This document shows, in pieces, positions 20,132 to 28,206 of a DNA stretch of 64,000 bases (position 1 is its first letter; each line of letters opens with the position of its first letter). The position numbers and the translations under genes were made by a program. The stretch is taken from positions 558,001-622,000 of the forward strand of contig NZ_SCOL01000001.1 of assembly GCF_005503015.1 (NCBI RefSeq), read 5' to 3'. The notes beneath the pieces were generated by a model. That model had not been told where the DNA came from. It ran no database searches and was given only the letters and a program-made list of their open reading frames with translations. Source of the DNA: Bacillus sp. E(2018). Its GTDB lineage: Bacteria > Bacillota > Bacilli > Bacillales > Fictibacillaceae.

Positions 20132-20145
20132 AGGGGGAAAACGAG

Positions 20146-21129
20146 ATGCCGGTAATTTCATATATTGATGCTGTAACACAAGCCATTCGCGAAGAGATGC
20201 AACGCGATAAGCGAGTATTTGTAGTAGGTGAAGATGTTGGTGTACGCGGAGGAGTTTTCCGTGCAACAACGGGGCTAATTGAAGAGTTTGGTGAAGAAAG
20301 AGTGATCGATGCTCCCTTAGCAGAATCTGCTATTGCAGGTGTAGGGATCGGTGCTGCCATGTATGGCATGCGCCCGATCGCAGAGATGCAGTTCGCTGAC
20401 TTTATCATGCCTGCTGTTAACCAGATCGTTTCTGAAGCGGCTAAAATCCGCTATCGTTCGAATAATGATTGGACATGCCCGATCACGATTCGTGCTCCTT
20501 ATGGCGGCGGCGTTCATGGTGCGCTTTATCACTCACAATCTGTTGAGGCACTATTCGCTAACGTACCAGGCTTAAAGATCGTAATGCCTTCTACACCTTA
20601 TGATGTAAAAGGTCTTTTAAAATCTGCTATCCGTGACGAAGATCCTGTTCTTTTCTTTGAACATAAACGTGCATACCGACTCATTAAAGGTGAAGTTCCG
20701 AGTGAAGAATATACATTGCCGATCGGAAAAGCGGACGTGAAGCGTGAAGGCGAAGATATTACCGTTATTACATACGGACTTTGTGTACACTTTGCTCTTC
20801 AAGCGGCTGAAAAGCTTGAAAAAGACGGAATTTCAGCTCATATACTCGATCTTCGTACTGTATATCCATTGGATAAAGAATCGATCATCGAAGCAGCTTC
20901 TAAGACTGGTAAAGTACTTCTTGTAACAGAAGACAACAAAGAAGGAAGTATCATGAGTGAAGTTTCTGCTATCATTGCAGAAAATTGCTTGTTCGAACTT
21001 GATGCACCTGTTCAACGTCTAGCTGGTCCTGATGTACCTGCAATGCCTTATGCACCAACGATGGAAAAGCACTTTATGGTGAATCCTGACAAAGTAGAAA
21101 AAGCCATGAGAGATCTTGCGGCATTTTAA
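20146..21129 (+). CDS. bkdAB: BKDH E1 beta subunit
   Basis: The 327-residue E1 beta subunit completes the thiamine enzyme. Family motifs are VFVVGEDVGVRGGVFRAT, DAPLAESAIAGVGIGAAM, IRAPYGGGVHGALYHSQS and the C-terminal domain with DLRTVYPLDKESI. It starts 15 bases after bkdAA behind AAGGGGG. No truncation or missing motif is seen, so the complex should be functional. Confidence 0.96.
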   Translation: MPVISYIDAVTQAIREEMQRDKRVFVVGEDVGVRGGVFRATTGLIEEFGEERVIDAPLAESAIAGVGIGAAMYGMRPIAEMQFADFIMPAVNQIVSEAAKIRYRSNNDWTCPITIRAPYGGGVHGALYHSQSVEALFANVPGLKIVMPSTPYDVKGLLKSAIRDEDPVLFFEHKRAYRLIKGEVPSEEYTLPIGKADVKREGEDITVITYGLCVHFALQAAEKLEKDGISAHILDLRTVYPLDKESIIEAASKTGKVLLVTEDNKEGSIMSEVSAIIAENCLFELDAPVQRLAGPDVPAMPYAPTMEKHFMVNPDKVEKAMRDLAAF

Positions 21130-21147
21130 CAATAGGAGGGGACTTTA

Positions 21148-22488
21148 ATGGCTACAGAAAAAATTACAATGCCCCAATTAGGGGAAAGTGTAACAGAAGG
21201 TACGATCAGTAAATGGCTTGTTCAGCCAGGTGATACGGTTAAGAAATACGATCCACTAGCAGAAGTTATGACAGATAAAGTAAACGCAGAAGTTCCATCA
21301 TCTTTTTCTGGAACGATAAAAGAACTCGTTGCTGGTGAAGGAGATACTCTTTCTGTTGGCGAGCTGATCTGTTATATCGAGACAGAAGGAGAAGGTGGGG
21401 CAAGTGCACCTGCATCTGTAGCTTCAGCAGAAAAGCCAGCTGAAACAGCTTCAACACCTACAGCATCTTCAGAGTCGAGTGCTAATAAATCTGCGGCCAA
21501 CATAGATCGAGCGGCGAGAGGACGTTTTTCACCTGCAGTTGTGCGAATGGCATCTGAACATGGCATTGATCTAGACCAAGTAGAGGGATCAGGACAAAGC
21601 GGAAGAATCACTCGCAAAGATCTTCAAAAGATCATTGATTCTGGTCAGATTCCTACAAAAGGTAACAAGCCAGCTACAGAAGATGTTTCTTCTGCAGCAC
21701 CTGTTTCTTCTGGTTCTCAAGAAACGTCTCAACCGCAACAACAATCAGCTCCAGCATTAAAGCCGGTTGCTATCGACACAATGCCTGGTGATATTGAAAT
21801 TCCGGTATCGGGTATTCGTAAAGCGATCGCTCAAAACATGGTTCGTTCAAAGCACGAAGCACCTCATGCGTGGACGATGGTAGAAGTGGATGTTACAAAC
21901 TTAGTAGAATATCGTAATTCTGTAAAAGGTGATTTTAAAACAAAAGAAGGATACAACCTTACGTTCTTGCCTTTCTTTATCAAGGCTGTTGTAGAATCAC
22001 TAAAAGAATTCCCACAGATCAACTCCATGTGGGCAGGAGATAAAATCATTCAGAAAAAGGACATCAACATCTCGATTGCTGTCGCAACGGATGATGCATT
22101 ATATGTTCCAGTCATCAAACATGCGGACGAAAAGTCTATCAAAGGAATCGCACGTGATGTGAAAGAACTAGCTGATAAAGTAAGAACGAATAAATTAGCT
22201 GGTGATGACATGAAAGGCGGAACCTTTACGGTAAATAACACAGGTTCTTTTGGATCTGTGATGTCTACGCCGATCATCAACTATCCGCAAGCGGCTATCC
22301 TTTCTGTAGAATCGATCGTAAAGCGCCCAGTTGTTATGAACAATGGCATGATCGCTGTACGAGATATGGTTAACCTTTGTCTTTCTCTTGATCATCGAGT
22401 TCTTGATGGCCTCGTATGCGGACGCTTCTTAGCTGCAGTAAAAGCACGTTTAGAAAGCATGACAAAAGAAAATACATCAATTTATTAA
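21148..22488 (+). CDS. bkdB: BKDH E2 dihydrolipoyl acyltransferase
   Basis: The 446-residue E2 core transfers branched acyl groups to CoA. Domains in order: one lipoyl domain (residues 1-78, the lipoylated lysine in EVMTDKVNAEVPS), an Ala/Ser/Thr-rich linker, an E1/E3-binding domain (about 118-155, FSPAVVRMASEHGIDLDQV), a Gln/Pro/Ser-rich linker, and the catalytic domain ending in LDHRVLDG with the active histidine and aspartate. It is the last gene of the operon and is followed by a terminator. Confidence 0.96.
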   Translation: MATEKITMPQLGESVTEGTISKWLVQPGDTVKKYDPLAEVMTDKVNAEVPSSFSGTIKELVAGEGDTLSVGELICYIETEGEGGASAPASVASAEKPAETASTPTASSESSANKSAANIDRAARGRFSPAVVRMASEHGIDLDQVEGSGQSGRITRKDLQKIIDSGQIPTKGNKPATEDVSSAAPVSSGSQETSQPQQQSAPALKPVAIDTMPGDIEIPVSGIRKAIAQNMVRSKHEAPHAWTMVEVDVTNLVEYRNSVKGDFKTKEGYNLTFLPFFIKAVVESLKEFPQINSMWAGDKIIQKKDINISIAVATDDALYVPVIKHADEKSIKGIARDVKELADKVRTNKLAGDDMKGGTFTVNNTGSFGSVMSTPIINYPQAAILSVESIVKRPVVMNNGMIAVRDMVNLCLSLDHRVLDGLVCGRFLAAVKARLESMTKENTSIY

Positions 22489-22569
22489 AAAATGTGTTTT
22501 TCAGGTTTATGCGGGTTTTATTGCGGGTAGAGATAACTATCAACACCTCCAAACCCCATAACCCCCTAA

Positions 22570-22606
22570 GAAAAATGCCGTATATGTTACGGCATTTTTC
22601 TTTTTT
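22570..22606 (+). terminator. Rho-independent terminator after bkdB
   Basis: AAAAATGCCGTA and TACGGCATTTTT form a 12-bp stem around TATGT, followed by CTTTTTT. It lies 80 bases after bkdB and closes the bkd operon. Confidence 0.88.
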
Positions 22607-22653
22607 ATATAGCAATAATTGAGTACAATAAGAAAGAAAGGAGCTGAATACGA

Positions 22654-23082
22654 ATGAATTTTCAATTTAATCTTTTTAATGATGTAGTAGAAACGGCTCG
22701 TAAAGAAATGGTAGAGGCTGGCTATACGCAGCTATTCAAACCAGAAGATGTTGAAGAAGCTTTTAAAAAAGAAGGTACAACACTTGTTATGATTAATTCC
22801 GTTTGTGGCTGTGCTGGAGGAATCGCACGCCCTTCGGCTTCATATTCGGTAAAACAAGACGTTCGCCCAGACCATCTTGTTACGGTATTTGCTGGACAAG
22901 ATAAAGAAGCAACTGAGACAGCGCGTTCTTATTTTACAGGCTATCCGCCTTCATCCCCATCATTTGCTCTATTAAAGGATGGAGAGATTCAAATGATGGT
23001 CGAACGTCATGAGATCGAAGGCCATGAACCGATGGAAGTCGTAAACAAGCTAAGAAGTGCTTTTGATACGTATTGTAAGTAG
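22654..23082 (+). CDS. brxB: Bacilliredoxin, BrxA/BrxB family (YqiW position)
   Basis: A 142-residue thioredoxin-like protein that removes bacillithiol from S-bacillithiolated proteins. The redox motif is CGC at residues 51-53 ([14 protein letters not shown]). The rest follows the DUF1094 family, including [14 protein letters not shown] and the C-terminal [15 protein letters not shown]. The start follows AAGGAG. The place directly after bkdB is the one of B. subtilis yqiW (brxB), which I used to choose between the two paralogues. It is monocistronic, with its own terminator. Confidence 0.9.
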   Translation: MNFQFNLFNDVVETARKEMVEAGYTQLFKPEDVEEAFKKEGTTLVMINSVCGCAGGIARPSASYSVKQDVRPDHLVTVFAGQDKEATETARSYFTGYPPSSPSFALLKDGEIQMMVERHEIEGHEPMEVVNKLRSAFDTYCK

Positions 23083-23106
23083 GGATACGAAGTGTGTATG
23101 AATGAA

Positions 23107-23142
23107 AGAAGCTGGCTCGAAATTGAGCCAGCTTTTTTTATT
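23107..23142 (+). terminator. Rho-independent terminator after brxB
   Basis: AAGCTGGCTC and GAGCCAGCTT form a 10-bp stem around GAAATT, followed by a run of Ts, 25 bases after the brxB stop. Confidence 0.88.
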
Positions 23143-23168
23143 GCCCATTAAATAACGGTGAATATGGA

Positions 23169-23288
23169 TTTATGATCGATACTAGGAATTTTTGAGCGAT
23201 TCCAGGGATTTGTGAGCGATTCTAGGGGTTTGTGACCGATTCCAAAGATTTATGATCGGTTCTAGGAATTTATGATCGATCATTGAAC
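23169..23288. repeat. Six imperfect 20-bp tandem repeats
   Basis: The unit TTTATGATCGATTCTAGGAA is repeated head to tail at 23169, 23189, 23209, 23229, 23249 and 23269; the last copy keeps only the first half. Copies differ at a few positions (GAGCGATT, GACCGATT, GATCGGTT). There are no unique spacers, so it is a minisatellite, not CRISPR. It fills the gap between the brxB terminator and the convergent Nudix gene. Confidence 0.9.
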
Positions 23289-23316
23289 TATTGTTCACAG
23301 ACCCAGAAAAACTCTC

Positions 23317-23724
23317 TTAATCCAACCCCAGCCCCTTTTTCACAGCCCAAACGTGAGACGAATGAAATAGTATTTCTTCAGCTTGGTCTATATTCATCCA
23401 CACTAACTCATGATCTTGATCTAAAGGCTCATTTGCATACTCCCCAAAAGAACCTGTATAAAAATACCCATCATTCCTTAAATGTTCACCTTGTCTCGTT
23501 CTAAAATATTGCTTTGCATTTCCCAAAAAGTGCCCCATCTTAAACTTATAACCTGTCTCCTCGATACATTCTCTTTTCAAACAGACTATATGATCCTCTC
23601 CAGTTTCTATACCGCCTCCGGGTAAGAATCCTTTGCCGTTCTGAACCATAACGGCAATATTTTTACTCTTATCCGTGACTACAGCATACACGGCTTCTCG
23701 TCTACGATAACTAACATCCTTCAT
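23317..23724 (-). CDS. Nudix hydrolase of unknown substrate
   Basis: A 135-residue Nudix-fold protein. The catalytic Nudix box is complete: GGIETGEDHIVCLKRECIEE followed by TGY fits G-x5-E-x7-R-E-U-x-E-E-x-G-U. An N-terminal strand pair (REAVYAVVTDKSKNIAVMVQ) precedes it. I chose the ATG at 23724 (MKDVSYRRREAVY); a TTG at 23742 with AGGTGG nine bases upstream is an alternative. It stands alone on the - strand, convergent to brxB and divergent from artP. The substrate cannot be predicted. Confidence 0.85.
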   Translation of the reverse strand: MKDVSYRRREAVYAVVTDKSKNIAVMVQNGKGFLPGGGIETGEDHIVCLKRECIEETGYKFKMGHFLGNAKQYFRTRQGEHLRNDGYFYTGSFGEYANEPLDQDHELVWMNIDQAEEILFHSSHVWAVKKGLGLD

Positions 23725-23873
23725 CTTTTCACCAAAATTCAAAGTAACCAGCCACCTAACTAAAATGCATATAAATACATTCAGAATTATTAAAATACTT
23801 AATTTTGCATAATTATGTGTTAATATTCATTTTAACGAATAAATATAAATGTTTTATACAGGGGGAACTACAA

Positions 23874-24659
23874 ATGAAACGAAATCTTTTTAGCATCTAT
23901 TTTATCATAGTACTCGCGTTGTTGGCGGGATGTGGGGCAGTAGAAGAAAAGAGTGCGACTAATACTGGAAGCGACTCGTCCGAAAAGACGTTAGTGATGG
24001 CAACTTCAGCTGATTATCCTCCATATGAATATGTGGAAACAGCAAAAGGCGGAGAAATCGTAGGATTTGATATCGATGTAGCAAATCATATTGCTAAAAA
24101 GCTAGGGTACAAGGTTGAGATCAAAGACATGGACTTTAATGGATTGATTCCTGCACTTGACAGCGGCAAAGCTGACTTTGTAATCGCTGGTATGACACCT
24201 AATGAAGAACGACGAAAAACAGTAGATTTTTCAGATGAATATTATGCAGCTCAACAATTAATCGTTACAAAGGATAAAACGATTAAAAGTGTGGAAGATC
24301 TTGAAGGAAAAACAATCGGCGTTCAATTGGCTTCCATTCAAGAAAAAGAAGCAGATAAATTATTACAGGACCACAAATTCGAAGTTGTTCAGCGCAACAA
24401 AGTAACAGAATTGGTTCAAGAGATGAAATCAAACCGTGTTGATGCGGCGATTATTGAAGATGCTGTTGCTTACGAATTTTTGAAAAAAAATAAAGACCTT
24501 TCCTCGTTTGCACTGCCTAACACAGACGCTGCAGGATCGGCTATCGCTTTTCCTAAGGATAGCGAGCTAACAAAAGAGTTTAATACAGAACTTAAGAAGA
24601 TGAAAGAAGACGGTACATTGGACGAGCTTGTTGAAAAGTGGTTCGGTGTTAAAAAATAG
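23874..24659 (+). CDS. artP: Amino acid ABC transporter lipoprotein (arginine type)
   Basis: The extracellular solute-binding lipoprotein of a polar amino acid importer, 261 residues. The signal peptide ends in a lipobox LLAGC with the lipidated cysteine at residue 20. The mature part has the bacterial SBP family 3 pattern: ATSADYPPYEYV, GFDIDVANHIAKKLGY, DFVIAGMTPNEERRKTVDFS and the C-terminal LDELVEKWFGVKK. The ATG at 23874 follows AGGGGG. The position after brxB matches B. subtilis yqiX (artP), a high-affinity arginine system; substrate is inferred from this. The upstream 100 bases are very A+T rich and could hold ArgR sites. Confidence 0.88.
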   Translation: MKRNLFSIYFIIVLALLAGCGAVEEKSATNTGSDSSEKTLVMATSADYPPYEYVETAKGGEIVGFDIDVANHIAKKLGYKVEIKDMDFNGLIPALDSGKADFVIAGMTPNEERRKTVDFSDEYYAAQQLIVTKDKTIKSVEDLEGKTIGVQLASIQEKEADKLLQDHKFEVVQRNKVTELVQEMKSNRVDAAIIEDAVAYEFLKKNKDLSSFALPNTDAAGSAIAFPKDSELTKEFNTELKKMKEDGTLDELVEKWFGVKK

Positions 24660-24677
24660 AGAAAGAGAGTGGTAGGC

Positions 24678-25337
24678 ATGAACTTGGATTTTGCCCAGCT
24701 CGTGCCTTCTATTCCGTATATTCTATACGGAATATGGGTTACGTTGCAGTTCGTGGCGGTTTCGTTAGTACTAGGATTTTTATGGGGAACCGTACTATCC
24801 CTATTTAAGATAGGTAAGGTCACAATTTTAAGATGGTTTGCAGATGCATATACCTCGGTCTTTAGAGGAACGCCTTTAATTCTTCAGATGCTGTTGATCT
24901 ATTATGCTGTACCTCAGCTAACAGGAGTCGATATTGGTGCATTCTCAGCGGGGGTTCTAACATTTGCACTGAACTCCGCGGCGTATATATCAGAAATTAT
25001 TCGCGCGGGTATTAATGCTGTTGACAAAGGACAGAAAGAAGCTGCTATGGCTTTAGGTGTTCCATACCGCACGATGATGTTGAAGATTATCCTGCCTCAA
25101 GCTTTTAAGAATATTTTACCGGCATTGATGAACGAATTCATTACACTAACAAAAGAATCAGCGATCGTCTCTGTTATTGGAGCGCTTGATATCATGAGAC
25201 GGGCTCAAATCGTTGGCGCAAGTAACTATCGCTTTTTTGAACCGTTGTTATTAGCGGGTCTCGTTTATTATCTATTAGTTATGATGTTGACGTTGGCTGG
25301 TCGAGTTATGGAGAGGAGGCTTGCAAAGAGTGATTGA
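24678..25337 (+). CDS. artQ: Amino acid ABC transporter permease
   Basis: The membrane subunit of the importer: 219 residues with about five hydrophobic segments. Family signature is [29 protein letters not shown], the EAA loop that docks on the ATPase (the first and last residues given are from one continuous stretch at about 105-132), with [19 protein letters not shown] after it. The ATG at 24678 is 18 bases after artP. A GTG at 24669 is a weaker alternative. It overlaps artR. Confidence 0.9.
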   Translation: MNLDFAQLVPSIPYILYGIWVTLQFVAVSLVLGFLWGTVLSLFKIGKVTILRWFADAYTSVFRGTPLILQMLLIYYAVPQLTGVDIGAFSAGVLTFALNSAAYISEIIRAGINAVDKGQKEAAMALGVPYRTMMLKIILPQAFKNILPALMNEFITLTKESAIVSVIGALDIMRRAQIVGASNYRFFEPLLLAGLVYYLLVMMLTLAGRVMERRLAKSD

Positions 25338-26043
25338 TGTTCAAGGTTTGAAAAAAAGATTCGGAAATAACGAAGTACTAAAAGGAATATCAACTTCTAT
25401 CAAAAAAGGTGAAGTCATCGCGGTGATCGGCCCTTCAGGATCAGGTAAGTCTACATTTCTTCGTTGTTTGAATCTGTTAGAAACGCACGATGAAGGCTTG
25501 ATCTTGGTAGAAGGTAAAGACATAAAAGAGATGGAACTTCATCTTCGCAAAAAGGTTGGCATGGTTTTTCAGCACTTCAACCTCTTTCCTCATCTAACCG
25601 TTTTAGAAAATGTTACATTTGCGCCTCAGCAAGTATTAAAGATCTCCAAGAGTGAAGCTGAAAAGGAAGCTTTAGATCTTCTTAAAACCGTTGGGTTGAG
25701 TGATAAAGCGAACAGCTATCCTTCTAACCTTTCAGGTGGACAAAAGCAGCGTGTGGCTATAGCTAGAGCACTCGCGATGAAACCTGAAGTTATGCTTTTT
25801 GATGAACCAACTTCAGCTCTAGATCCCGAGATGGTAAAAGAGGTGCTGCAAGTGATGAAGAACCTCGTCAAGCTCGGTATGACGATGGTTATCGTGACAC
25901 ATGAGATGGGCTTTGCAAAAGAAGTAGCCGATCGTGTTCTGTTCATGGATGATGGAAAATTAGTCGAAGATCAAGAACCCGCTATTTTCTTTGAAAATCC
26001 GAAAACAGATAGAGCTAAAGCTTTCTTAGAAAAAGTGCTATAA
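25330..26043 (+). CDS. artR: Amino acid ABC transporter ATPase
   Basis: The cytoplasmic ATPase that powers the ArtPQ importer, 237 residues. Walker A is GPSGSGKST, the Q-loop is [13 protein letters not shown], the signature is LSGGQKQR, Walker B is [12 protein letters not shown], and the H-loop is VTHEMGFA. I chose GTG 25330, ten bases after AGGAGG. A TTG at 25321 lies only one base after that ribosome site, so it is unlikely. It overlaps artQ by eight bases. Confidence 0.9.
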   Translation: MIDVQGLKKRFGNNEVLKGISTSIKKGEVIAVIGPSGSGKSTFLRCLNLLETHDEGLILVEGKDIKEMELHLRKKVGMVFQHFNLFPHLTVLENVTFAPQQVLKISKSEAEKEALDLLKTVGLSDKANSYPSNLSGGQKQRVAIARALAMKPEVMLFDEPTSALDPEMVKEVLQVMKNLVKLGMTMVIVTHEMGFAKEVADRVLFMDDGKLVEDQEPAIFFENPKTDRAKAFLEKVL

Positions 26044-26050
26044 TACGGAC

Positions 26051-26081
26051 TAAAGGACTTCTTAGCTGAAGTCCTTTTTCG
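26051..26081 (+). terminator. Rho-independent terminator after artR
   Basis: AAAGGACTTC and GAAGTCCTTT form a stem around TTAGCT, followed by TTC, eight bases after the artR stop. Confidence 0.85.
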
Positions 26082-26155
26082 TTTAAAATTATTCCTGAAT
26101 TATGGAATAATGGTACAAGGTGCAGAAACGAGATCGGAAAGAAGGCATGCATTTG

Positions 26156-27103
26156 ATGAAATTTACAATTGGCTATCGAACATTAAAGACTGCAATCGGA
26201 GCAGGCCTTGCTATCGCCTTAGCAGAGTGGCTAGGATTAGATTTTTATACGTCAGCAGGAATACTTACTATTCTCTGTATAAAGATAACAAAAAAGAAGT
26301 CGATCATCTCTTCATGGGAAAGATTTGCAGCTTGTATTCTTGGAATAGGATTTGCGAGTGCGATCTTCTCGCTGGTCGGCTATCATCCTTATGCACTAAC
26401 CATACTTTTGATTCTATTCATACCAACCCTCGTATCCCTAAACCTGAAGGAAGGTATCATCACATCGTCAGTCATCATCCTTCATCTATATACGCTTCAA
26501 AAGGTCACATGGGAGATCGTGCTTAATGAATTTAGCATCATTGTAATCGGTATAGGAATGGGATTAATCATGAATCTCTACATGCCGTCTGTGGAAAAAA
26601 TACTGTTAAACATGCAAAGAGAACTTGAAAAAAGATACAAAGTGATCTTTCATGAATTTCATCTGTATTTAGCTCATGATAAGCACGAATGGGACGGAAA
26701 AGAGATTACAGAATGTGCAGACCTTATCTCAAACGCGAAAAGTATTGCCTTTCGAGACATTGAAAATCATTTTCTTCGATACGAAAACCAGTATTATCAC
26801 TATTTCAAGATGAGAGAAAAACAGTTTGAGATCATTCAACGAATGCTCCCTATCATTTCTTCCATCGATAAGACATATGTACAGTGTGAAAAGCTAGGCA
26901 GCTTCTTCGAACGCCTAAGCGCTGCTGTTCACCCAGGAAATACAGCCGTTTTGTTTTTAGATGAACTAGAAAACATGAGACAAGAATTCCGGGAAATGCA
27001 TCTTCCAAAAGACAGAGACGAATTCGAAACACGCTCAAAGCTCTATCAGTTACTTCAAGACATCGAGGATTACTTAATCATCAAAAGTAAGTTTAAGAAG
27101 TAG
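26156..27103 (+). CDS. yqjA: YqjA-like aromatic acid exporter family membrane protein
   Basis: A 315-residue protein with four or five hydrophobic segments in the first 150 residues (from IGYRTLKTAIGAGLAIALAEWLG) and a soluble, largely helical C-terminal half. This architecture is that of the aromatic acid exporter/DUF939 family, and the position after the art operon matches B. subtilis yqjA. Function and substrate are unproven. The start at 26156 has GAAGG ten bases upstream; the ATG at 26147 touches that site. Confidence 0.8.
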   Translation: MKFTIGYRTLKTAIGAGLAIALAEWLGLDFYTSAGILTILCIKITKKKSIISSWERFAACILGIGFASAIFSLVGYHPYALTILLILFIPTLVSLNLKEGIITSSVIILHLYTLQKVTWEIVLNEFSIIVIGIGMGLIMNLYMPSVEKILLNMQRELEKRYKVIFHEFHLYLAHDKHEWDGKEITECADLISNAKSIAFRDIENHFLRYENQYYHYFKMREKQFEIIQRMLPIISSIDKTYVQCEKLGSFFERLSAAVHPGNTAVLFLDELENMRQEFREMHLPKDRDEFETRSKLYQLLQDIEDYLIIKSKFKK

Positions 27104-27171
27104 ACGTTTATTAATTCTTACTTCACTCTCAACATAAGACTTCTCATCTTTTTTACTTCTCTTCATCGAAA

Positions 27172-27301
27172 AGTCGATCGGAGTGTAAGGTGCGAGACTC
27201 CTGGGGGATCAGCGGGACAGGTGAGACTCTTGATAGCGCAGAGCGCTAAGAGGCTCACCGCACGCCCCCCGGAAAGCGAGTACCTGAAACGGAGATTGAC
27301 T
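27172..27301. repeat. Dispersed palindromic repeat, copy A
   Basis: About 130 bp beginning AGTCGATCGGAGTGTAAGG and ending ACGGAGATTGACT, so its ends are imperfect inverted repeats. The core contains CAGGTGAG and GGCTCACCG, which can also pair. It is closely related to the copy at 38395-38523 and partly to those at 38065 and 46903. It has no coding capacity. It fills the otherwise empty 290-base gap between yqjA and the L,D-transpeptidase gene. Confidence 0.85.
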
Positions 27302-27393
27302 ACCCTCATGTGGCTAAGAGAAAAAACAAAAATGAAACTCATGACTTCCCCTGCATTTACAAATACTAAGTAAAAAATGACAGGGTGATATCA

Positions 27394-27885
27394 ATGGGAA
27401 AACTCAAGTTAGCTTTTATCTTGTTATTTTCACCAATATGGCCGATCGGAGACGCACATGCCTTAGGAGACCCTTATCTCATCATTAATAAGACATCCAA
27501 CAGACTGGCTTACGTTGAAGATGGAACCGTTAAAGAAATCTATAAAGTAGCAACAGGAAAGTCGAAAGAATTAACACCAGAGGGCGAATTTACCATCACG
27601 GTCAAAGCTGTGGATCCGTATTATCGAAAGAAGGATATACCAGGCGGAGATAAAACAAATCCCCTTGGCACACGTTGGATCGGTTTTGATGCAAACGGAA
27701 CGGACGGTCGCACCTTCGGCATACATGGTAATAACAATCCATCTGCCATCGGAAGATATGTTACTGCCGGCTGCATACGGATGTATGAAAAAGATGTTCA
27801 GAAACTTTATAGCAAACTGACAATAGGCACAAAGATAAAAGTGATTCACTCCAAAAAAAGCTTTGATGATATCATTAAACAATAA
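27394..27885 (+). CDS. L,D-transpeptidase (YkuD domain)
   Basis: A 163-residue exported enzyme. It has a hydrophobic signal-like N-terminus (LKLAFILLFSPIWPIGDAHA) and a single YkuD catalytic domain. The active-site pattern is FGIHGNNNPSAIG, with the histidine at residue 111, followed by VTAGCIRM with the nucleophilic cysteine at residue 127. Such enzymes form 3-3 cross-links or attach proteins to peptidoglycan, and several act in the spore cortex or cell wall. There is no LysM domain. The ATG at 27394 follows AGGGTG; a GTG at 27385 overlaps that site. Confidence 0.88.
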   Translation: MGKLKLAFILLFSPIWPIGDAHALGDPYLIINKTSNRLAYVEDGTVKEIYKVATGKSKELTPEGEFTITVKAVDPYYRKKDIPGGDKTNPLGTRWIGFDANGTDGRTFGIHGNNNPSAIGRYVTAGCIRMYEKDVQKLYSKLTIGTKIKVIHSKKSFDDIIKQ

Positions 27886-27889
27886 TGTA

Positions 27890-27926
27890 AAACCCCCAGT
27901 CCATCGCAGACTGGGGGTTAACTATT
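27890..27926. terminator. Hairpin between the L,D-transpeptidase and prli42 genes
   Basis: AACCCCCAGTC and GACTGGGGGTT form a strong 11-bp stem around CATCGCA. The T-run downstream is delayed (AACTATTTTT), and the opposite strand has TTTTACATT. It probably serves both convergent genes. Confidence 0.65.
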
Positions 27927-27927
27927 T

Positions 27928-28026
27928 TTATAAGAAAAAAGCGACTCCTGTTAAAAGACTGCTTAGAACAAGACAGATAATCATAACGTACACAATCGTT
28001 TTTATTAGTTTTTGATTCAAAGCCAT
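27928..28026 (-). CDS. prli42: Prli42-like stressosome-associated miniprotein
   Basis: A 32-residue single-pass membrane peptide, MALNQKLIKTIVYVMIICLV continuing into LSSLLTGVAFFL. AGGAGGG precedes the ATG at a normal distance. Short positive N-terminus, one hydrophobic helix and the LTGV(A/S)FFL ending fit the Prli42 family, which in Listeria anchors the stressosome to the membrane and links oxidative stress to sigma-B. The identification rests on size, pattern and memory of the family, not on a search. It is easily missed because of its length. Confidence 0.75.
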   Translation of the reverse strand: MALNQKLIKTIVYVMIICLVLSSLLTGVAFFL

Positions 28027-28103
28027 AACCCTCCTATAAACATTTCCATCTTAATTGTACCGTGTTTAGAAAGCAGAAACAAGAAATCTCAAAAGACCAA
28101 TTT

Positions 28104-28125
28104 GCAAATTTAGTCGAAAATTTGC
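28104..28125 (+). promoter_or_regulatory. 22-bp palindrome upstream of mutB
   Basis: GCAAATTT (28104-28111) and AAATTTGC (28118-28125) are perfect inverted repeats separated by AGTCGA. The site lies 82 bases before mutB, in the region where a promoter should be, and looks like an operator for a dimeric repressor. I cannot name the regulator. Confidence 0.55.
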
Positions 28126-28152
28126 GCTTTCAAGCAGGAAAAAGCGCTTACA
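28124..28152 (+). promoter_or_regulatory. GCGCTTT/AAAGCGC inverted repeat, cre-like
   Basis: GCGCTTT (28124-28130) pairs with AAAGCGC (28141-28147). The right part, AAAAGCGCTTACA, matches the right half of a CcpA-binding cre site, but the TG of the left half is missing. It may bring catabolite control to the methylmalonyl-CoA operon, or be part of a leader hairpin. Confidence 0.35.
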
Positions 28153-28206
28153 AAACGAAAGATGTTATGTTGAGACTATTTTTCTTTGTTAAACAGGAGG
28201 CTTCTA

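Noticed and set aside
23169..23288. CRISPR-like appearance of the 20-bp repeats
   Set aside because: The repeats are directly adjacent with no spacers, the copies are imperfect, and there are no cas genes in the window.
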